From: Nitrosomonadales bacterium
Lineage (GTDB): Bacteria; Pseudomonadota; Gammaproteobacteria; Burkholderiales; Gallionellaceae
Assembly (NCBI GenBank): GCA_016199835.1
Contig: JACQFX010000013.1
Coordinates: forward strand, 62,001-126,000
Direction: 5' to 3'
Length of the DNA stretch: 64,000 nucleotides
The position numbers and the translations under genes were made by a program. Positions within the stretch are counted from its first letter, which is position 1; the number at the start of each line of letters is the position of its first letter. Of the stretch, positions 1-10,944 are shown one piece after another. The notes under the pieces were generated by a model, which was not told the origin of the DNA, ran no database searches, and worked only from the letters and a program-made list of their open reading frames with translations.

Positions 1-656
1 AACTGTTCGACCTGCACGCTGACCGAGTAAGGCAGCTCTTCGCCCGTGAAGCGGAATATTTTTTCGCGCAGCAGTTCGGCTGCGAGGAAGCGCTCGTTGC
101 GGTCGGTAATCTCGTCCGCCGCATAGATAGGATCGCCTTCTGGCAGGTATTCGCGTATGGCTTCGACCAGGGTGTCGAGTTGCTTGTCCAGCTTGGCGCT
201 CACCGGCACGATGGCGGCAAAATGAAACTCGGTGGCAATGCCCTCGATGAACGGTAGCAGCTCGCTCTTGTCCACCATCACATCTACCTTGTTGATGACC
301 AGAATCACCGGCACGTCGGTCGGCAACATTTTCAACACCTGTTCGTCGCGCTCGTCAAAATGCCGTGCTTCGAGCACGAACAGCACCACGTTCACGTCGC
401 GCATGCTGCTGGTCACCACGCGGTTCATGCCGCGATTCAGTGCGTTCATGTGCTGGGTCTGAAAACCCGGCGTGTCCACGAACACGAACTGGCTGTGCTC
501 GTCGGTAAGGATGCCGGTGATGCGATGGCGCGTGGTCTGCGCCTTGCGCGAAGTGATGCTGATCTTCTGCCCGATCAGATGATTCAGCAGCGTGGACTTG
601 CCGACGTTGGGGCGCCCTACGATAGTGATGAAGCCGCTACGAAATGTGCTCGTCAT
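1..656 (-). CDS. era: GTPase Era, 3' end cut off by the window edge
   Basis: Era is a membrane-associated GTPase that binds 16S rRNA and is needed for 30S maturation. The reverse strand from the ATG at 656 reads [20 protein letters not shown], with the G1 P-loop GRPNVGKS, then a G3 DTPGFQT and a G4 NKVD. The visible 218 codons cover the whole GTPase domain and run off the window at base 1, so the C-terminal KH domain is outside. rnc lies upstream in the same direction, the usual rnc-era order. The 147-bp gap between them holds an inverted repeat. The identification is secure; only completeness is unknown. Confidence 0.95.
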   Translation of the reverse strand, partial: MTSTFRSGFITIVGRPNVGKSTLLNHLIGQKISITSRKAQTTRHRITGILTDEHSQFVFVDTPGFQTQHMNALNRGMNRVVTSSMRDVNVVLFVLEARHFDERDEQVLKMLPTDVPVILVINKVDVMVDKSELLPFIEGIATEFHFAAIVPVSAKLDKQLDTLVEAIREYLPEGDPIYAADEITDRNERFLAAELLREKIFRFTGEELPYSVSVQVEQ

Positions 657-670
657 AAAATCCTTAATTA

Positions 671-792
671 ACCACGGAAAACACGGATGACACGGAAAAG
701 GCAAAAGGCGCAAATGAGCCGCAAGGGATTACTGGATACTTGTTCTGGATAAATGGGTTTGATTTTTCCGTGTCATCCGTGTTTTCCGTGGT
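671..792. repeat. Inverted repeat, CCACGGA/TCCGTGG family, copy 1
   Basis: Two 29-bp arms (671-699 and 764-792) are perfect reverse complements separated by about 64 bp. The arms are built from short CACGGA-like units. The element lies between rnc and era and could form a hairpin in the transcript. Related copies lie near 6517, 28202 and 50849. Confidence 0.85.
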
Positions 793-803
793 TGAAATGT
801 TTT

Positions 804-1472
804 TCAAGAGAATATCTTCCGGTAAGCCGCTTCGGCGGCAGCCTGTTCCGCTGCTCGACGACTGACGCCTTCGCCATGCGTGATGAGCTTCAATTGCGCG
901 ATCTCGCATGCGACCTTGAATAATTGTGCATGCGCCTCGCCCTGTATGGCCGCCACGGTGTATTGCGGCAGCGCGAGTTTTTTGCCTTGCAGGTATTCCT
1001 GCAACAGGGTCTTGGCATCCTTACCCAGAGCCTGCACATCGGCCTGTTTGATATAGGGCACATACAGGCCGAGCACCACTTGCTGCGCGGCATCGAAACC
1101 ACCATCGAGGAACACCGCGCCAAACAAGGCTTCCATCGCATCGGCGAGTATAGAGGGACGGCGATGCCCGGCGCTCTTGCGCTCGCCTTCGCCCAGCTGC
1201 AGCAGTTCGCCCAGATCGAGTTGCTGCGCCAGCGTGTACAGCGTTTGCTGGTTCACCAGATTGGAGCGCACGCGCGACAGGTCGCCTTCCGGCAAATCGG
1301 GATAAGCATCGTACAGATGTTTGGCGACCGTACAGTTCAACACGCTGTCGCCTAGAAATTCCAGCCGTTCGTTGTGCGCCTGGCTGTGGCTGCGATGCGT
1401 CAGCGCGCGCTGCAACAACTGCGGCTGCGCGAACGTGTAGCCGAGACGGCGGCACAGCGCTTCGCGGCTCAT
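804..1472 (-). CDS. rnc: Ribonuclease III
   Basis: RNase III cleaves double-stranded RNA in rRNA precursors and structured mRNAs. The 222-residue product has the family signature [11 protein letters not shown] near residue 35 and the second acidic cluster [15 protein letters not shown] near residue 110, which supply the Mg-binding catalytic residues. A C-terminal double-stranded RNA-binding domain follows, with the conserved [14 protein letters not shown] end. Length is normal for the family. The gene starts one base from the end of the upstream DUF4845 gene, so the genes are translationally close in the lepA-lepB-DUF4845-rnc-era series. Confidence 0.97.
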   Translation of the reverse strand: MSREALCRRLGYTFAQPQLLQRALTHRSHSQAHNERLEFLGDSVLNCTVAKHLYDAYPDLPEGDLSRVRSNLVNQQTLYTLAQQLDLGELLQLGEGERKSAGHRRPSILADAMEALFGAVFLDGGFDAAQQVVLGLYVPYIKQADVQALGKDAKTLLQEYLQGKKLALPQYTVAAIQGEAHAQLFKVACEIAQLKLITHGEGVSRRAAEQAAAEAAYRKIFS

Positions 1473-1844
1473 TTATTTTGCATCGCTGCCGGGATTGAAA
1501 TCGAGCAACAGGCTGATGTTGGCGAACAGCGGCACTTTCACCGAGTAAGTCGCACTCAGCGACAGGCCGCCCCCCTCCCTGCCGATGTCGATGTCATCTG
1601 CCTTGATCGCGCTGATATTGGAGACCTGCGCGCGTTTGCTGTACGCAAGCAGGATGTCACTGTCCCTGGCTTTCTGCAATTCCGGGTCATGCGCGACAGA
1701 GACGAAGGCGCTCTTGATCGAGGCATTCTCGATATACGCCGGGATAAGGCGCATACCCAGGATCACTGCCAATATCAGCACTATCACCGTCATCATAAAA
1801 CCGGAGAAGCTTATGCCGCGCTGCCTGTTAGCCATGGTCTTCAT
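1473..1844 (-). CDS. DUF4845 family single-pass membrane protein
   Basis: A small protein (123 aa from the ATG at 1844) with one N-terminal membrane segment (about residues 14-32, GFMMTVIVLILAVILGMRL) followed by a periplasmic region. This is the DUF4845 family, which in betaproteobacteria typically sits between lepB and rnc, as here. A GTG 15 bases further upstream is open, but it overlaps an AAAGGA ribosome site that is well placed for the ATG at 1844. Function is not established; the pseudopilin-like N-terminus is only a resemblance. Confidence 0.85.
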   Translation of the reverse strand: MKTMANRQRGISFSGFMMTVIVLILAVILGMRLIPAYIENASIKSAFVSVAHDPELQKARDSDILLAYSKRAQVSNISAIKADDIDIGREGGGLSLSATYSVKVPLFANISLLLDFNPGSDAK

Positions 1845-1866
1845 CACGCGTCCTTTCACTCGTCAC

Positions 1867-2673
1867 TCAGTTGATGGATAAGCCGATACGCTTCAAATCG
1901 CCGAAATTCATCCAGATCATGAAAGCCTTGCCGACTATAAGTTCGTCCGGCACAAAACCCCAATAGCGGCTGTCGCGGCTATTGTCGCGGTTGTCGCCCA
2001 TCATGAAATAATGTCCCGCCGGCACCGTGCAGCGCATCTCCTCGTCGTTGTAGCTGCAAGCCTCCCGGTGCGGAAAGTCAGCCACCGACCCAAGATGCAC
2101 GCTGGGCAGTTCGGGGTTGACGATCACGGCATGCGCATGGCCATCCAGATTCTCGCTGTAACGCTCGGTATGCACAAAACGCAACCCGCCTTCCACATAG
2201 TTATATTCGCCTTCGGGTTTGTCTTCCTGCAACACGCCGTTTACATAGAGTTGCTTGTTATTTTTGTAAACGATGGTATCACCCGGCAACCCGACCACGC
2301 GCTTAATATAATCCACCGAGGGGTTCTCCGGATAGTGGAACACCATCACATCCCCGCGATGCGGATCGTTGATCTGGACGATCTTCTTGTTGACGATGGG
2401 CAGACGGATGCCTAAGGTATATTTGTTGACCAGGATAAAGTCGCCGACCTGCAAGGTGGGGATCATTGAGCCGGAAGGTATCTTGAACGGCTCGACCAGG
2501 AAAGAGCGCAGCATGAACACGGCGAGGATCACCGGAAAGAAGCTCTTGGAGTATTCCACCCACCACGGCTCCTTGGCATCCGCCGCCCGCCTGGGGCGCA
2601 ACACGAAACGATCCAGCAGCCACACGCCGCCGGTGATGACCAGCAGCACAAACATAATCAGTGCAAAATCCAT
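1867..2673 (-). CDS. lepB: Signal peptidase I
   Basis: LepB cleaves signal peptides from exported preproteins at the outer face of the inner membrane. The product (268 aa) has two N-terminal hydrophobic stretches, then the catalytic serine motif PSGSMIPTL (about residues 71-79) and the general-base lysine in the DYIKRVVGLPGD box. The conserved GDNRDNSRDSRYWGFVP box is near the C-terminus. Length is slightly below that of the E. coli enzyme. It lies between lepA and DUF4845 in a reverse-strand operon. Confidence 0.97.
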   Translation of the reverse strand: MDFALIMFVLLVITGGVWLLDRFVLRPRRAADAKEPWWVEYSKSFFPVILAVFMLRSFLVEPFKIPSGSMIPTLQVGDFILVNKYTLGIRLPIVNKKIVQINDPHRGDVMVFHYPENPSVDYIKRVVGLPGDTIVYKNNKQLYVNGVLQEDKPEGEYNYVEGGLRFVHTERYSENLDGHAHAVIVNPELPSVHLGSVADFPHREACSYNDEEMRCTVPAGHYFMMGDNRDNSRDSRYWGFVPDELIVGKAFMIWMNFGDLKRIGLSIN

Positions 2674-2697
2674 TCAGCTTCCTTTATTCAGTTCTTG

Positions 2698-2740
2698 TAG
2701 GGCGGGCTCTGCCCGCCATGTCGGGCGTAGCCCGACCTAC
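2698..2740. repeat. GTAGG palindromic repeat between lepA and lepB
   Basis: Two adjacent hairpins, one on GGCGGGC/GCCCGCC and one on GTCGGGC/GCCCGAC, bounded by GTAGG and CCTAC. Similar double hairpins occur at 10803, 34253, 40932 and 49535. It probably acts as an intergenic RNA hairpin. Confidence 0.8.
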
Positions 2741-2744
2741 ATTA

Positions 2745-4538
<1,794 letters not shown>

Positions 4539-4635
4539 GCGTTCCTGATGATCTTTAATCCCGGCCAAGCGGCCGACGGGCGCGGATTATACCCCGAAGC
4601 AGGCGTTCCCCGAAGCATCGTATTGTGCAACGAGA

Positions 4636-5523
4636 TCAATATGCGGGGAGCTGCAACAATCCGTTTACCTGCTCCCTTATTTCGGCCTGCACGCCCGTAT
4701 CCAGCCTGGCCAGCCAGCGACGAGGTATGGCTTCCGCGCCATACAGCGCCCCGGCCAGCATCCCGGCTATCGCGCCTGTAGTGTCGGCGTCTTCACCGCA
4801 ATTGACGGTATCCACCAGAAACGACTCGAGCGAGTCGGTGATGAAAAAGTGATGCAGCACGGTCTGCATGGTGTCCACGATGTAGCCTGACGCGCGCCCC
4901 GGATACGGTGTGAATTTGAATCTGGGATACTCGACCAGCAACGCCTTCACCACCTCGCGGCATTCTTTCACCCCGCCGCCCTTGAGCAGCACGCGCGTCA
5001 TTTCGCCCAGCGCCAGCGTGGCTGCGTCGGACAGCGGGTGATTATGGGTGAGGTGCGCCTGTTCCAGCATCTGCTGCCGGAATGCCGCGTCATCGTTGAG
5101 CGTCGCCAGCACTAGCGGAAAGATGCGCATGGCTGCACCGTTGCCGCCGTCGCCGTCGCTCACCGGCCCGCTCAAACTGCCGTTGAGCATGTAACGCTGA
5201 ATACCGCGACGGCAGGTATTGCCTATGTCTATCGGGCGCGACTTGAGCCAGACGACAAATTCATCGGCCACGGCGTTTGCATTCCATCCCCCGCATGACA
5301 ACAGCGCACGCCCCAAAGCAAGCGACATTTCGGTATCGTCGGTCACCCTCCCCGCTTTCAGCTTGAGCCAGCCGCCGCCGATGATGTCCTTGTGTACGCC
5401 GTATTGATATTTAATTTCGCGCGGCAGCATGAATTCCACGGTCGCGCCGAGCGCATCGCCGACGGCGAGGCCGAGATAGGCTCCGAGTGCGCGGTCGTGC
5501 AATTGTTCGGTCTGGAGGCCCAT
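4636..5523 (-). CDS. draG: ADP-ribosyl-[dinitrogen reductase] hydrolase DraG
   Basis: DraG removes ADP-ribose from the regulatory arginine of NifH and so reactivates nitrogenase. The 295-aa product has the ADP-ribosylglycohydrolase fold with metal-binding acidic clusters VTDDTEMSLA (about residues 61-70) and GEDADTTGAIAG (about residue 243), matching the two-Mn site of the family. Length equals that of known DraG proteins. It lies just downstream of draT on the same strand, which makes DraG far more likely than another ADP-ribosylglycohydrolase. A GTG immediately before the ATG is an alternative start. Confidence 0.93.
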   Translation of the reverse strand: MGLQTEQLHDRALGAYLGLAVGDALGATVEFMLPREIKYQYGVHKDIIGGGWLKLKAGRVTDDTEMSLALGRALLSCGGWNANAVADEFVVWLKSRPIDIGNTCRRGIQRYMLNGSLSGPVSDGDGGNGAAMRIFPLVLATLNDDAAFRQQMLEQAHLTHNHPLSDAATLALGEMTRVLLKGGGVKECREVVKALLVEYPRFKFTPYPGRASGYIVDTMQTVLHHFFITDSLESFLVDTVNCGEDADTTGAIAGMLAGALYGAEAIPRRWLARLDTGVQAEIREQVNGLLQLPAY

Positions 5524-5532
5524 CACATTACT

Positions 5533-5618
5533 ACCGTCATCCCCGCGCAGGCGGGAATCCAGTGAGTTTGAAAAAACTTTTTTGTCTTGCTGGATTCCCG
5601 CCTGCGCGGGAATGACGG
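5533..5618. repeat. CGTCATTCCCGC-type inverted repeat between draT and draG
   Basis: Arms 5533-5562 and 5590-5618 are near-perfect reverse complements, each containing its own short hairpin around CCCGC...GCGGG. The central part of the hairpin (GCGCAGGC) is the same in both arms but differs from the copy at 14218, so the arms match each other better than they match other copies. Confidence 0.85.
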
Positions 5619-5638
5619 AGAGATATTTTTCATTTATT

Positions 5639-6457
5639 TCACCAATACGCCATCTTCACACGGTAATCGCCGCCTAACACCAGACACTCAGCCTCGCCGC
5701 GCAAGGGATGACTGGGTAACAGGTCGTTGTAGAAAAATATCTTCGGCACCGGCACCTCGGCTTCGATGATGGTGTCACCGAATTCGTCCGCGATCTCGCG
5801 TTGCGAACTGAACGACACCAGATTATTCAGGCGCACGGTGGCAGTACGCTTATCCAGTTGCTGTATCAATTGCTGATCGCTCAAATCGTTGGTGCCGCGA
5901 TACAGCACCAGATGCTTCTTCCCAACCGCGTGGAAGCGCACCAGCACCCACTGGCAGAATTCGTAGAGCAGGTCGAACTGCATGTGTATGGTGTTATTGT
6001 TGAAGCGGCTGGACATTTTTTCTTCCATGTAGCCGATCCATTGCGGGGAATTGAAGCGGCGTATCGGCCCTTTGTGAAAAGTCGGGAATAGCCCGAAACG
6101 GCTTTCCACCCAGCCTTTCAGCACCGCCGCCGCCGGGCTGTTGGAATCGAAACCCCAGTCTTTCAGAAGGCGCAGATAACTGGCGTGATAGCGGCGGCGT
6201 CCGTTCTTCTCATGTTCATGATCCAGCCCGAATACCAGCGCCATGTAGTCCTGAAATATTTTCCCCGCTTCAGCGGCGTCATCCAGTGTATTCAGACGCT
6301 CGAACAGGCTGCGGTGCGACTCGCGCGTGCCGCTGATCGAGAGCGGTATCGGATAGTCGTTAAAACTCACGCTGGCCAGCAAGCCGGTCGGAATTCCAAC
6401 CAGGTTGGTGCTGTGCCCGCGCGAGGCGATGGTGGTGTCTGATTCTTCGTTGGACAT
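5639..6457 (-). CDS. draT: NAD+-dinitrogen-reductase ADP-D-ribosyltransferase DraT
   Basis: DraT transfers ADP-ribose from NAD+ to an arginine of NifH and so switches nitrogenase off on ammonium or energy downshift. From the ATG at 6457 (272 aa) the protein has the family N-terminal box HSTNLVGIP, the NAD-binding region VLYRGTNDL, the SFSSQREIADEFGD segment and the C-terminal PLRGEAECLVLGGDYRV. A TTG 39 bases upstream is also open, but the HSTN box sits near the N-terminus in known DraT proteins. draG follows after a repeat-filled gap. No sigma-54 promoter was found upstream, so the pair may be expressed independently of NifA. Confidence 0.94.
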   Translation of the reverse strand: MSNEESDTTIASRGHSTNLVGIPTGLLASVSFNDYPIPLSISGTRESHRSLFERLNTLDDAAEAGKIFQDYMALVFGLDHEHEKNGRRRYHASYLRLLKDWGFDSNSPAAAVLKGWVESRFGLFPTFHKGPIRRFNSPQWIGYMEEKMSSRFNNNTIHMQFDLLYEFCQWVLVRFHAVGKKHLVLYRGTNDLSDQQLIQQLDKRTATVRLNNLVSFSSQREIADEFGDTIIEAEVPVPKIFFYNDLLPSHPLRGEAECLVLGGDYRVKMAYW

Positions 6458-6516
6458 ATCCCAAGGTATAGAGCAAGAAACGAACCTGAAAAGCAATTAC
6501 CCCTGAAAACTTTTAA

Positions 6517-6681
6517 ACCACGGGAAACACAGATGACACGGAAAAAGCGAAGACCTAAATCAATCATTTAACCTCGATCTGCCTGCTGTTGATTACAGAG
6601 ATTTTGATACATGATGGAGGCGTGAATTGAAAGGTATCGTTTTGTTTTGCCGTTTCCGTGTCATCTGTGTTTTCCGTGGTT
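6517..6681. repeat. CCACGGA/TCCGTGG inverted repeat, copy 2
   Basis: Arms at 6517-6545 and 6652-6681 flank about 105 bp in the gap between divergent draT and nifE. Both arms carry the same change (ACAGATGAC in place of ACGGATGAC), so base pairing is kept. Confidence 0.8.
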
Positions 6682-6737
6682 ACAAGTTTTCTGCAATGCA
6701 CCACACCGGTGCCGTTTGTTACGTCCCTTGCACCTTT

Positions 6738-6753
6738 TGTAGGGTTTGCGACA
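6738..6753. promoter_or_regulatory. NifA upstream activator site for nifE
   Basis: TGT-AGGGTTTGCG-ACA matches the NifA consensus TGT-N10-ACA. It lies 57 bp upstream of the sigma-54 promoter of nifE, a suitable looping distance. The same 16 bases occur upstream of nifV at 20114. Confidence 0.85.
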
Positions 6754-6810
6754 TAAGCCGCTTATCCGCCACAGCGCATGCAAACAAGCAGTTATCCTGA
6801 CATTCTGCCT

Positions 6811-6826
6811 TGGCACAGTGCTTGCT
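6811..6826 (+). promoter_or_regulatory. Sigma-54 promoter of the nifENX operon
   Basis: TGGCAC-AGTGC-TTGCT is an exact -24/-12 element (TGGCAC-N5-TTGCW). It lies 33 bp upstream of the nifE start codon, leaving a short leader with AGGAGAG before the GTG. Confidence 0.93.
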
Positions 6827-6859
6827 GAGTATCCAGCGTAAATCTCAGGAGAGACCATC

Positions 6860-8239
6860 GTGGCTGTACTCAACATCAAAGTGCAGGAAGTGTTCAACGA
6901 GCCCGCTTGCGACAAGAATCAGGCGAAGGGCGAGAAGGAACGCAAGAAGGGCTGCACCAAGCAACTGGTGCCCGGCGCTGCGGCAGGCGGCTGCGCATTC
7001 GATGGTGCCAAGATCGCGCTGCAACCTATCATCGATGTAGCACATATCGTGCACGGCCCCATCGCCTGCGAAGGCAACGGCTGGGACAACCGTGGCTCGA
7101 AGTCGTCCGGCTCCCTGCTTTATCGCACCGGCTTCACCACCGACATCTCCGAGAACGACATCATCTATGGTGGCGAGAAGCGTTTGTACAAAGCCATCCG
7201 CGAGGTGATCGAAAAATACGATCCGCCTGCCGTGTTCGTGTATCAAACCTGCGTGACGGCACTCATAGGCGACGAGATCGAGGCGGTATGCAAAGCCGCC
7301 AAGGAAAAATTCAACAAGCCCATCATCCCCATCAACGTGCCCGGTTTCGTCGGCAGCAAGAACCTCGGCAACAAGCTGGCAGGCGAAGCGCTGCTGGATT
7401 ACGTCATCGGCACCGAAGAGCCGGAAACTACCACGCCTTACGACATCAACATCATCGGCGAATACAACCTTGCGGGCGAGATGTGGCAGATCAAGCCCTT
7501 GCTGGACCACCTCGGCATCCGCGTGCTGGCGTGTATCTCCGGCGATGCGCGCTATCACGAGGTCGCTTCGTCGCATCGCGCCAAGGCCGCGATGATGGTG
7601 TGTTCCAAAGCGATGATCAACGTGGCACGCAAGATGGAAGAGCGCTACGCCATTCCGTTCTTCGAAGGCTCGTTCTACGGCATCTCCGACACCAGCGACT
7701 CGCTGCGCCAGATTGCAAAACTGCTGGTGCAGCGCGGCGCGCCGGAAGATTTGTTGAGCCGCACCGAGATACTGATCCGCCGCGAGGAAGCGCGCGCCTG
7801 GGAACGACTCAATGGCTACCGCAAGCGCTTCGAGGGCAAGCGCGTGCTGCTCATCACCGGCGGCGTGAAGTCGTGGTCGGTGGTGTCGGCCTTGCAGGAA
7901 GTAGGTCTGGAGATCGTCGGCACCAGCGTGAAGAAATCCACCGACGAAGACAAGGAGCGCGTGAAGGAGCTGATGGGCGAAGACGCCCACATGTTCGACG
8001 ACCTGCCGCCGCGCGAAATGTACAAGATGCTCAAGGAAGCCCGCGCCGACATCATGCTGTCCGGCGGACGCTCGCAGTTCGTCGCGCTGAAAGCCAAGAT
8101 GCCGTGGCTGGACATCAATCAGGAACGTCATCAGGCCTATGCCGGATACGAAGGCATGGTGACGCTGGTGCAGGAGATCGACAAGGCCTTGTACAACCCG
8201 ATCTGGGAACAGGTCAGGAAGGATGCGCCATGGCAATAG
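6860..8239 (+). CDS. nifE: Nitrogenase FeMo-cofactor scaffold, NifE
   Basis: NifE forms the NifEN heterotetramer on which the NifB-derived precursor is matured with molybdenum and homocitrate. The 459-aa product is NifD-like, with the cluster-binding cysteine contexts [21 protein letters not shown] and [14 protein letters not shown]. The start is GTG with AGGAGAG nine bases upstream. An ORF in another frame runs almost through the gene, but it contains nothing recognisable before nifN. nifN starts ten bases before the nifE stop, so the two are translationally coupled, as expected for equimolar subunits. Confidence 0.97.
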   Translation: MAVLNIKVQEVFNEPACDKNQAKGEKERKKGCTKQLVPGAAAGGCAFDGAKIALQPIIDVAHIVHGPIACEGNGWDNRGSKSSGSLLYRTGFTTDISENDIIYGGEKRLYKAIREVIEKYDPPAVFVYQTCVTALIGDEIEAVCKAAKEKFNKPIIPINVPGFVGSKNLGNKLAGEALLDYVIGTEEPETTTPYDINIIGEYNLAGEMWQIKPLLDHLGIRVLACISGDARYHEVASSHRAKAAMMVCSKAMINVARKMEERYAIPFFEGSFYGISDTSDSLRQIAKLLVQRGAPEDLLSRTEILIRREEARAWERLNGYRKRFEGKRVLLITGGVKSWSVVSALQEVGLEIVGTSVKKSTDEDKERVKELMGEDAHMFDDLPPREMYKMLKEARADIMLSGGRSQFVALKAKMPWLDINQERHQAYAGYEGMVTLVQEIDKALYNPIWEQVRKDAPWQ

Positions 8240-9591
8240 TCTCTACCTCGAAGAAGGCATGCACCGTCAATCCGCTGAAGATGAGCCAGCCCATGGGGGG
8301 CGCGCTGGCCTTCATGGGCCTGGCGAACTGCATGCCGGTGCTGCACGGCTCGCAAGGCTGTACCGCATTCGGCCTGGTGCTGTTCGTGCGCCACTTCCGC
8401 GAAGCCATCCCCTTGCAGACCACGGCGATGAACGAAGTCACCACCATCATGGGCGGCATGGACAACATCGAGCAGGCATTGCTCAACATCAACAAACGCG
8501 CCCAGCCGGAAATCATCGGCCTGTGCACCACCGGGCTGACCGAGACGCGCAGCGAAGACATACATGGCGACTTGAAACTGATACGCCAGCGCCATCCTGA
8601 ATTGGCCAAGCTGCCCATCGTGTTCGTGGATACGCCCGACTTCAAGGATGCATTCCAGGATGGCTGGAGCAAGACTGTGGCGCGGATTATTGAGGAGCTG
8701 GCAACAAAAACCACAGAGGCCATTCCGGGCCAGGTCAACCTGCTGCCCGGCAGCCATCTCACCGCCGCCGACATCGAAGAGATCATGGAAATGATCGAAG
8801 CGTTCGGCCTTACCGCCGTGGTGTTGCCCGACTTGTCCGGTTCGCTCGATGGCCACATCCCCGAACAATTCACGCCCACCACTCTGGGCGGCACGACGGT
8901 GGACGAGGTGCGCAGCATGGGCAGTTCCCTCGCCACCTTGGCCATCGGGCAACAGATGGAGCGCGCGGCACTGGAACTCGAGATGCGCACCGGCGTGTCT
9001 TACACCGTATTCGACCGGCTCACGGGCCTCGATGCCAACGACCGTTTCCTGATGACGCTCTCCGGACTTTCAGGCAGGCCGGTACCGCTCAAATATCGGC
9101 GTCAGCGTAGCCAGTTGGTGGATGCCATGCTGGACGGCCACTTCTATTTCGGCGGCAAGAAAGTCGCCATCGGCGCCGAACCCGATTTGCTGTGGTCGCT
9201 GGGAACACTCATGTCCGAGCTGGGTTGTGAAATCGCCGCCGCCGTCACCACCACCTATTCCCCGCAGCTGGAAAAGATGCCCTGCGCCGAAGTGCTGATC
9301 GGCGACCTCGAAGATCTGGAGCTGCGCGCGAAAGATTGCGATCTGCTGGTCACGCATTCGCATGGACGCCAGGCATCCGAACGTCTCGGCATCCCGCTGT
9401 TCCGCGCGGGTCTGCCCTGCTTCGACCGCTTAGGTGCGAACCACAGATTAAGCGTGGGCTATCGCGGCACGCGCGACCTGATATTCCAGATCGGCAACGT
9501 GTTCCTTGAACACTCGCACGAAAACGCGCCGGATAGCTGGCCGCTGCCGGAGGCCAATGATGAACCTGCAACGCAAGCTCAAACTGTGTAG
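8230..9591 (+). CDS. nifN: Nitrogenase FeMo-cofactor scaffold, NifN
   Basis: NifN is the NifK-like partner in NifEN. From the ATG at 8230 (453 aa) it begins [20 protein letters not shown] and has the conserved [10 protein letters not shown] and [10 protein letters not shown] boxes, where the cysteine is a cluster ligand, plus [10 protein letters not shown] and [11 protein letters not shown]. The reading frame is open far upstream through nifE, but the homologous region begins here and overlaps the nifE stop by ten bases. nifX begins before nifN ends, so the pair also overlaps. Confidence 0.96.
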   Translation: MAIVSTSKKACTVNPLKMSQPMGGALAFMGLANCMPVLHGSQGCTAFGLVLFVRHFREAIPLQTTAMNEVTTIMGGMDNIEQALLNINKRAQPEIIGLCTTGLTETRSEDIHGDLKLIRQRHPELAKLPIVFVDTPDFKDAFQDGWSKTVARIIEELATKTTEAIPGQVNLLPGSHLTAADIEEIMEMIEAFGLTAVVLPDLSGSLDGHIPEQFTPTTLGGTTVDEVRSMGSSLATLAIGQQMERAALELEMRTGVSYTVFDRLTGLDANDRFLMTLSGLSGRPVPLKYRRQRSQLVDAMLDGHFYFGGKKVAIGAEPDLLWSLGTLMSELGCEIAAAVTTTYSPQLEKMPCAEVLIGDLEDLELRAKDCDLLVTHSHGRQASERLGIPLFRAGLPCFDRLGANHRLSVGYRGTRDLIFQIGNVFLEHSHENAPDSWPLPEANDEPATQAQTV

Positions 9592-10012
9592 TCCAAACCA
9601 AGGAGTAAAAGGTATGAAGATCGCATTCGCCACCCAGGATCTGCAACGCGTGGACGCCCATTTCGGCTGGGCAAGGAACATAGCGGTATATGAGATTTCG
9701 CCGCAAGGTTTCAGCCTGGTCGAGGCCATACAATTCGACGGCGACCTCAAGGAAGACGGCAATGAAGACAAGCTCGCGCCCAAGATCGAGGCCATCAAGG
9801 ACTGCGCCATTCTCTACGTCGCAGCCATCGGCGGCTCGGCTGCGGCGCGTGTAGTGGCCAACAAAATCCACCCGATCAAGGTGAACGAGCCGGAAGCCAT
9901 CGCCGAGATACTCGAAAAATTGCAGGAAGTGCTCAAGGGCGCGCCCCCGCCGTGGTTGCGCAAGGCATTGAGCAAGGGCAGCGAGCGCGAATTGAATTTC
10001 GATGAAGAATGA
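9560..10012 (+). CDS. nifX: Nitrogenase cofactor carrier NifX
   Basis: NifX binds the FeMo-co precursor and passes it between NifB and NifEN. The 150-aa product has the NifX/NafY core: MKIAFATQDLQRVDAHFGWA, then EDGNEDKLAPKI and the HPIKV segment. GGAGG at 9549 is well placed for the ATG at 9560, which gives the short basic leader seen in other NifX proteins. A second good site (AAGGAG at about 9600) precedes an ATG at 9614, so an 18-residue shorter form is possible. It overlaps the nifN stop. Confidence 0.92.
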   Translation: MNLQRKLKLCSPNQGVKGMKIAFATQDLQRVDAHFGWARNIAVYEISPQGFSLVEAIQFDGDLKEDGNEDKLAPKIEAIKDCAILYVAAIGGSAAARVVANKIHPIKVNEPEAIAEILEKLQEVLKGAPPPWLRKALSKGSERELNFDEE

Positions 10013-10015
10013 TTT

Positions 10016-10096
10016 AGCCACAGAGTACACAGAGACCACAGAGAAAACCGCCAAGTGTGGCGAACATAATCTCTCTCTGTGATCTCTGTGGCAAAA
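10016..10096. repeat. Imperfect CACAGAG inverted repeat after nifX
   Basis: A GCCACAGAG...CACAGAG run near 10016-10046 is answered by CTCTGTG...CTCTGTGGC near 10073-10092. It fills the gap between nifX and the DUF269 gene and could form a hairpin in the operon mRNA. Confidence 0.65.
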
Positions 10097-10132
10097 AAAG
10101 ATTTTAACGATCTACAGATCAGGAGCAAAAAC

Positions 10133-10600
10133 ATGAACACCACAGCAGAAGCAGTAACAACATCCAGCGGCGAAATTTTCCTGAGCGAACTGGCGAAACA
10201 ATATCGCGCACAGGACACCTACGGCACTTGGGACGGCAAGAGCAATGACACGCTGCTAGAGCCTTACATCATCGACAAAGAGAAGCGCAAGGAGATGCCC
10301 ATCATGGGCGACCCTGACCCGGAAACGTTGTGGCGGCTGGAGCTGTTCTACAACGCCGTCGGCCTGTCGGTGGAGCGCCAGACCGGCATCATGGTCTCGC
10401 CCATGATGAAGATGAGCCACGAAGGTTTTGGCCGCATGATCCTCACCGCAGGGCGTCTGGTGGTCATCAACAAATACCTGCGCGACGTGCATCGCTTCGG
10501 CTTCAACGACATGGGCAAGCTCGCAGAAGAAGGCGGCAAACTGGTGGATACGGCCATTGCGATGATCAACCAGTTTCCGGAAGTGGCCAAGTACGGTTAA
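10133..10600 (+). CDS. NifX-associated nitrogen fixation protein (DUF269)
   Basis: A 155-aa member of the DUF269 family, found almost only next to nifX/nifN. Recognisable parts include [20 protein letters not shown] near the N-terminus, [19 protein letters not shown] and the [17 protein letters not shown] block. The ATG at 10133 has AGGAG upstream. The family is thought to help cofactor assembly, but no biochemical role can be assigned from sequence. The next gene follows 12 bp downstream. Confidence 0.92.
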   Translation: MNTTAEAVTTSSGEIFLSELAKQYRAQDTYGTWDGKSNDTLLEPYIIDKEKRKEMPIMGDPDPETLWRLELFYNAVGLSVERQTGIMVSPMMKMSHEGFGRMILTAGRLVVINKYLRDVHRFGFNDMGKLAEEGGKLVDTAIAMINQFPEVAKYG

Positions 10601-10612
10601 GGAAAAATCACC

Positions 10613-10804
10613 ATGGAAGACATAGACACCATCAAGGCAGAAGTAAAGAAACTCAACGCTCAGGCCACGCAGCTCAAGATGGATCTGCATGACCTGTCGG
10701 AAGAGCTGCCTATAGGTTGGGAACGCATACCGGAAATAGCAGAAAAGACTTTTCAGGCTTATCAAAAACTCACAGCCGCGCGCCAGAAGCTGGCGGGCAC
10801 GTAG
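10613..10804 (+). CDS. CCE_0567 (DUF683) family small helical nif protein
   Basis: A 63-residue, highly charged helical protein (IKAEVKKLNAQATQLKMDLH, then LPIGWERIPEIA) matching the CCE_0567/DUF683 family that always accompanies DUF269. Family members are helical-hairpin metalloproteins, but the role in nitrogen fixation is unknown. The stop codon TAG is the first part of a GTAGGTCGGGC repeat, so the repeat may have set the present C-terminus. Confidence 0.88.
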   Translation: MEDIDTIKAEVKKLNAQATQLKMDLHDLSEELPIGWERIPEIAEKTFQAYQKLTAARQKLAGT

Positions 10805-10916
10805 GTCGGGCTCTGCGTGTGTTGTCGGGGCTTTAGCCCCTTACAACCACGGCGTACCCCTTGCGGGTGCAGCCCGACAAATAAAATCCGGCGGGCAGAG
10901 CCCGCCCTACAAAGCC
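10803..10916. repeat. Composite GTAGG palindromic repeat before fdxB
   Basis: The 140-bp gap between the DUF683 gene and fdxB is filled by GTAGGTCGGGC, an inner GGGGCTTTAGCCCC hairpin and a GGCGGGCAGAGCCCGCC hairpin ending in CCCTAC. The repeat supplies the TAG stop of the upstream gene. Confidence 0.75.
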
Positions 10917-10944
10917 AGATGAATTGAAGCAAGGAGAAATCATC

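Noticed and set aside
6458-6737. A sigma-54 promoter for draT
   Set aside because: No TGGCAC-N5-TTGC element was found on the reverse strand between draT and nifE.
6907-8229. A long open frame that continues upstream of nifN through nifE in another frame
   Set aside because: It has no recognisable protein similarity before the nifN start, is Arg/His-rich like an off-frame translation, and nifE is certain in the overlapping frame.
6845-8236. A 463-aa open frame antisense to nifE
   Set aside because: It mirrors nifE codon bias on the other strand and has no domain signature.
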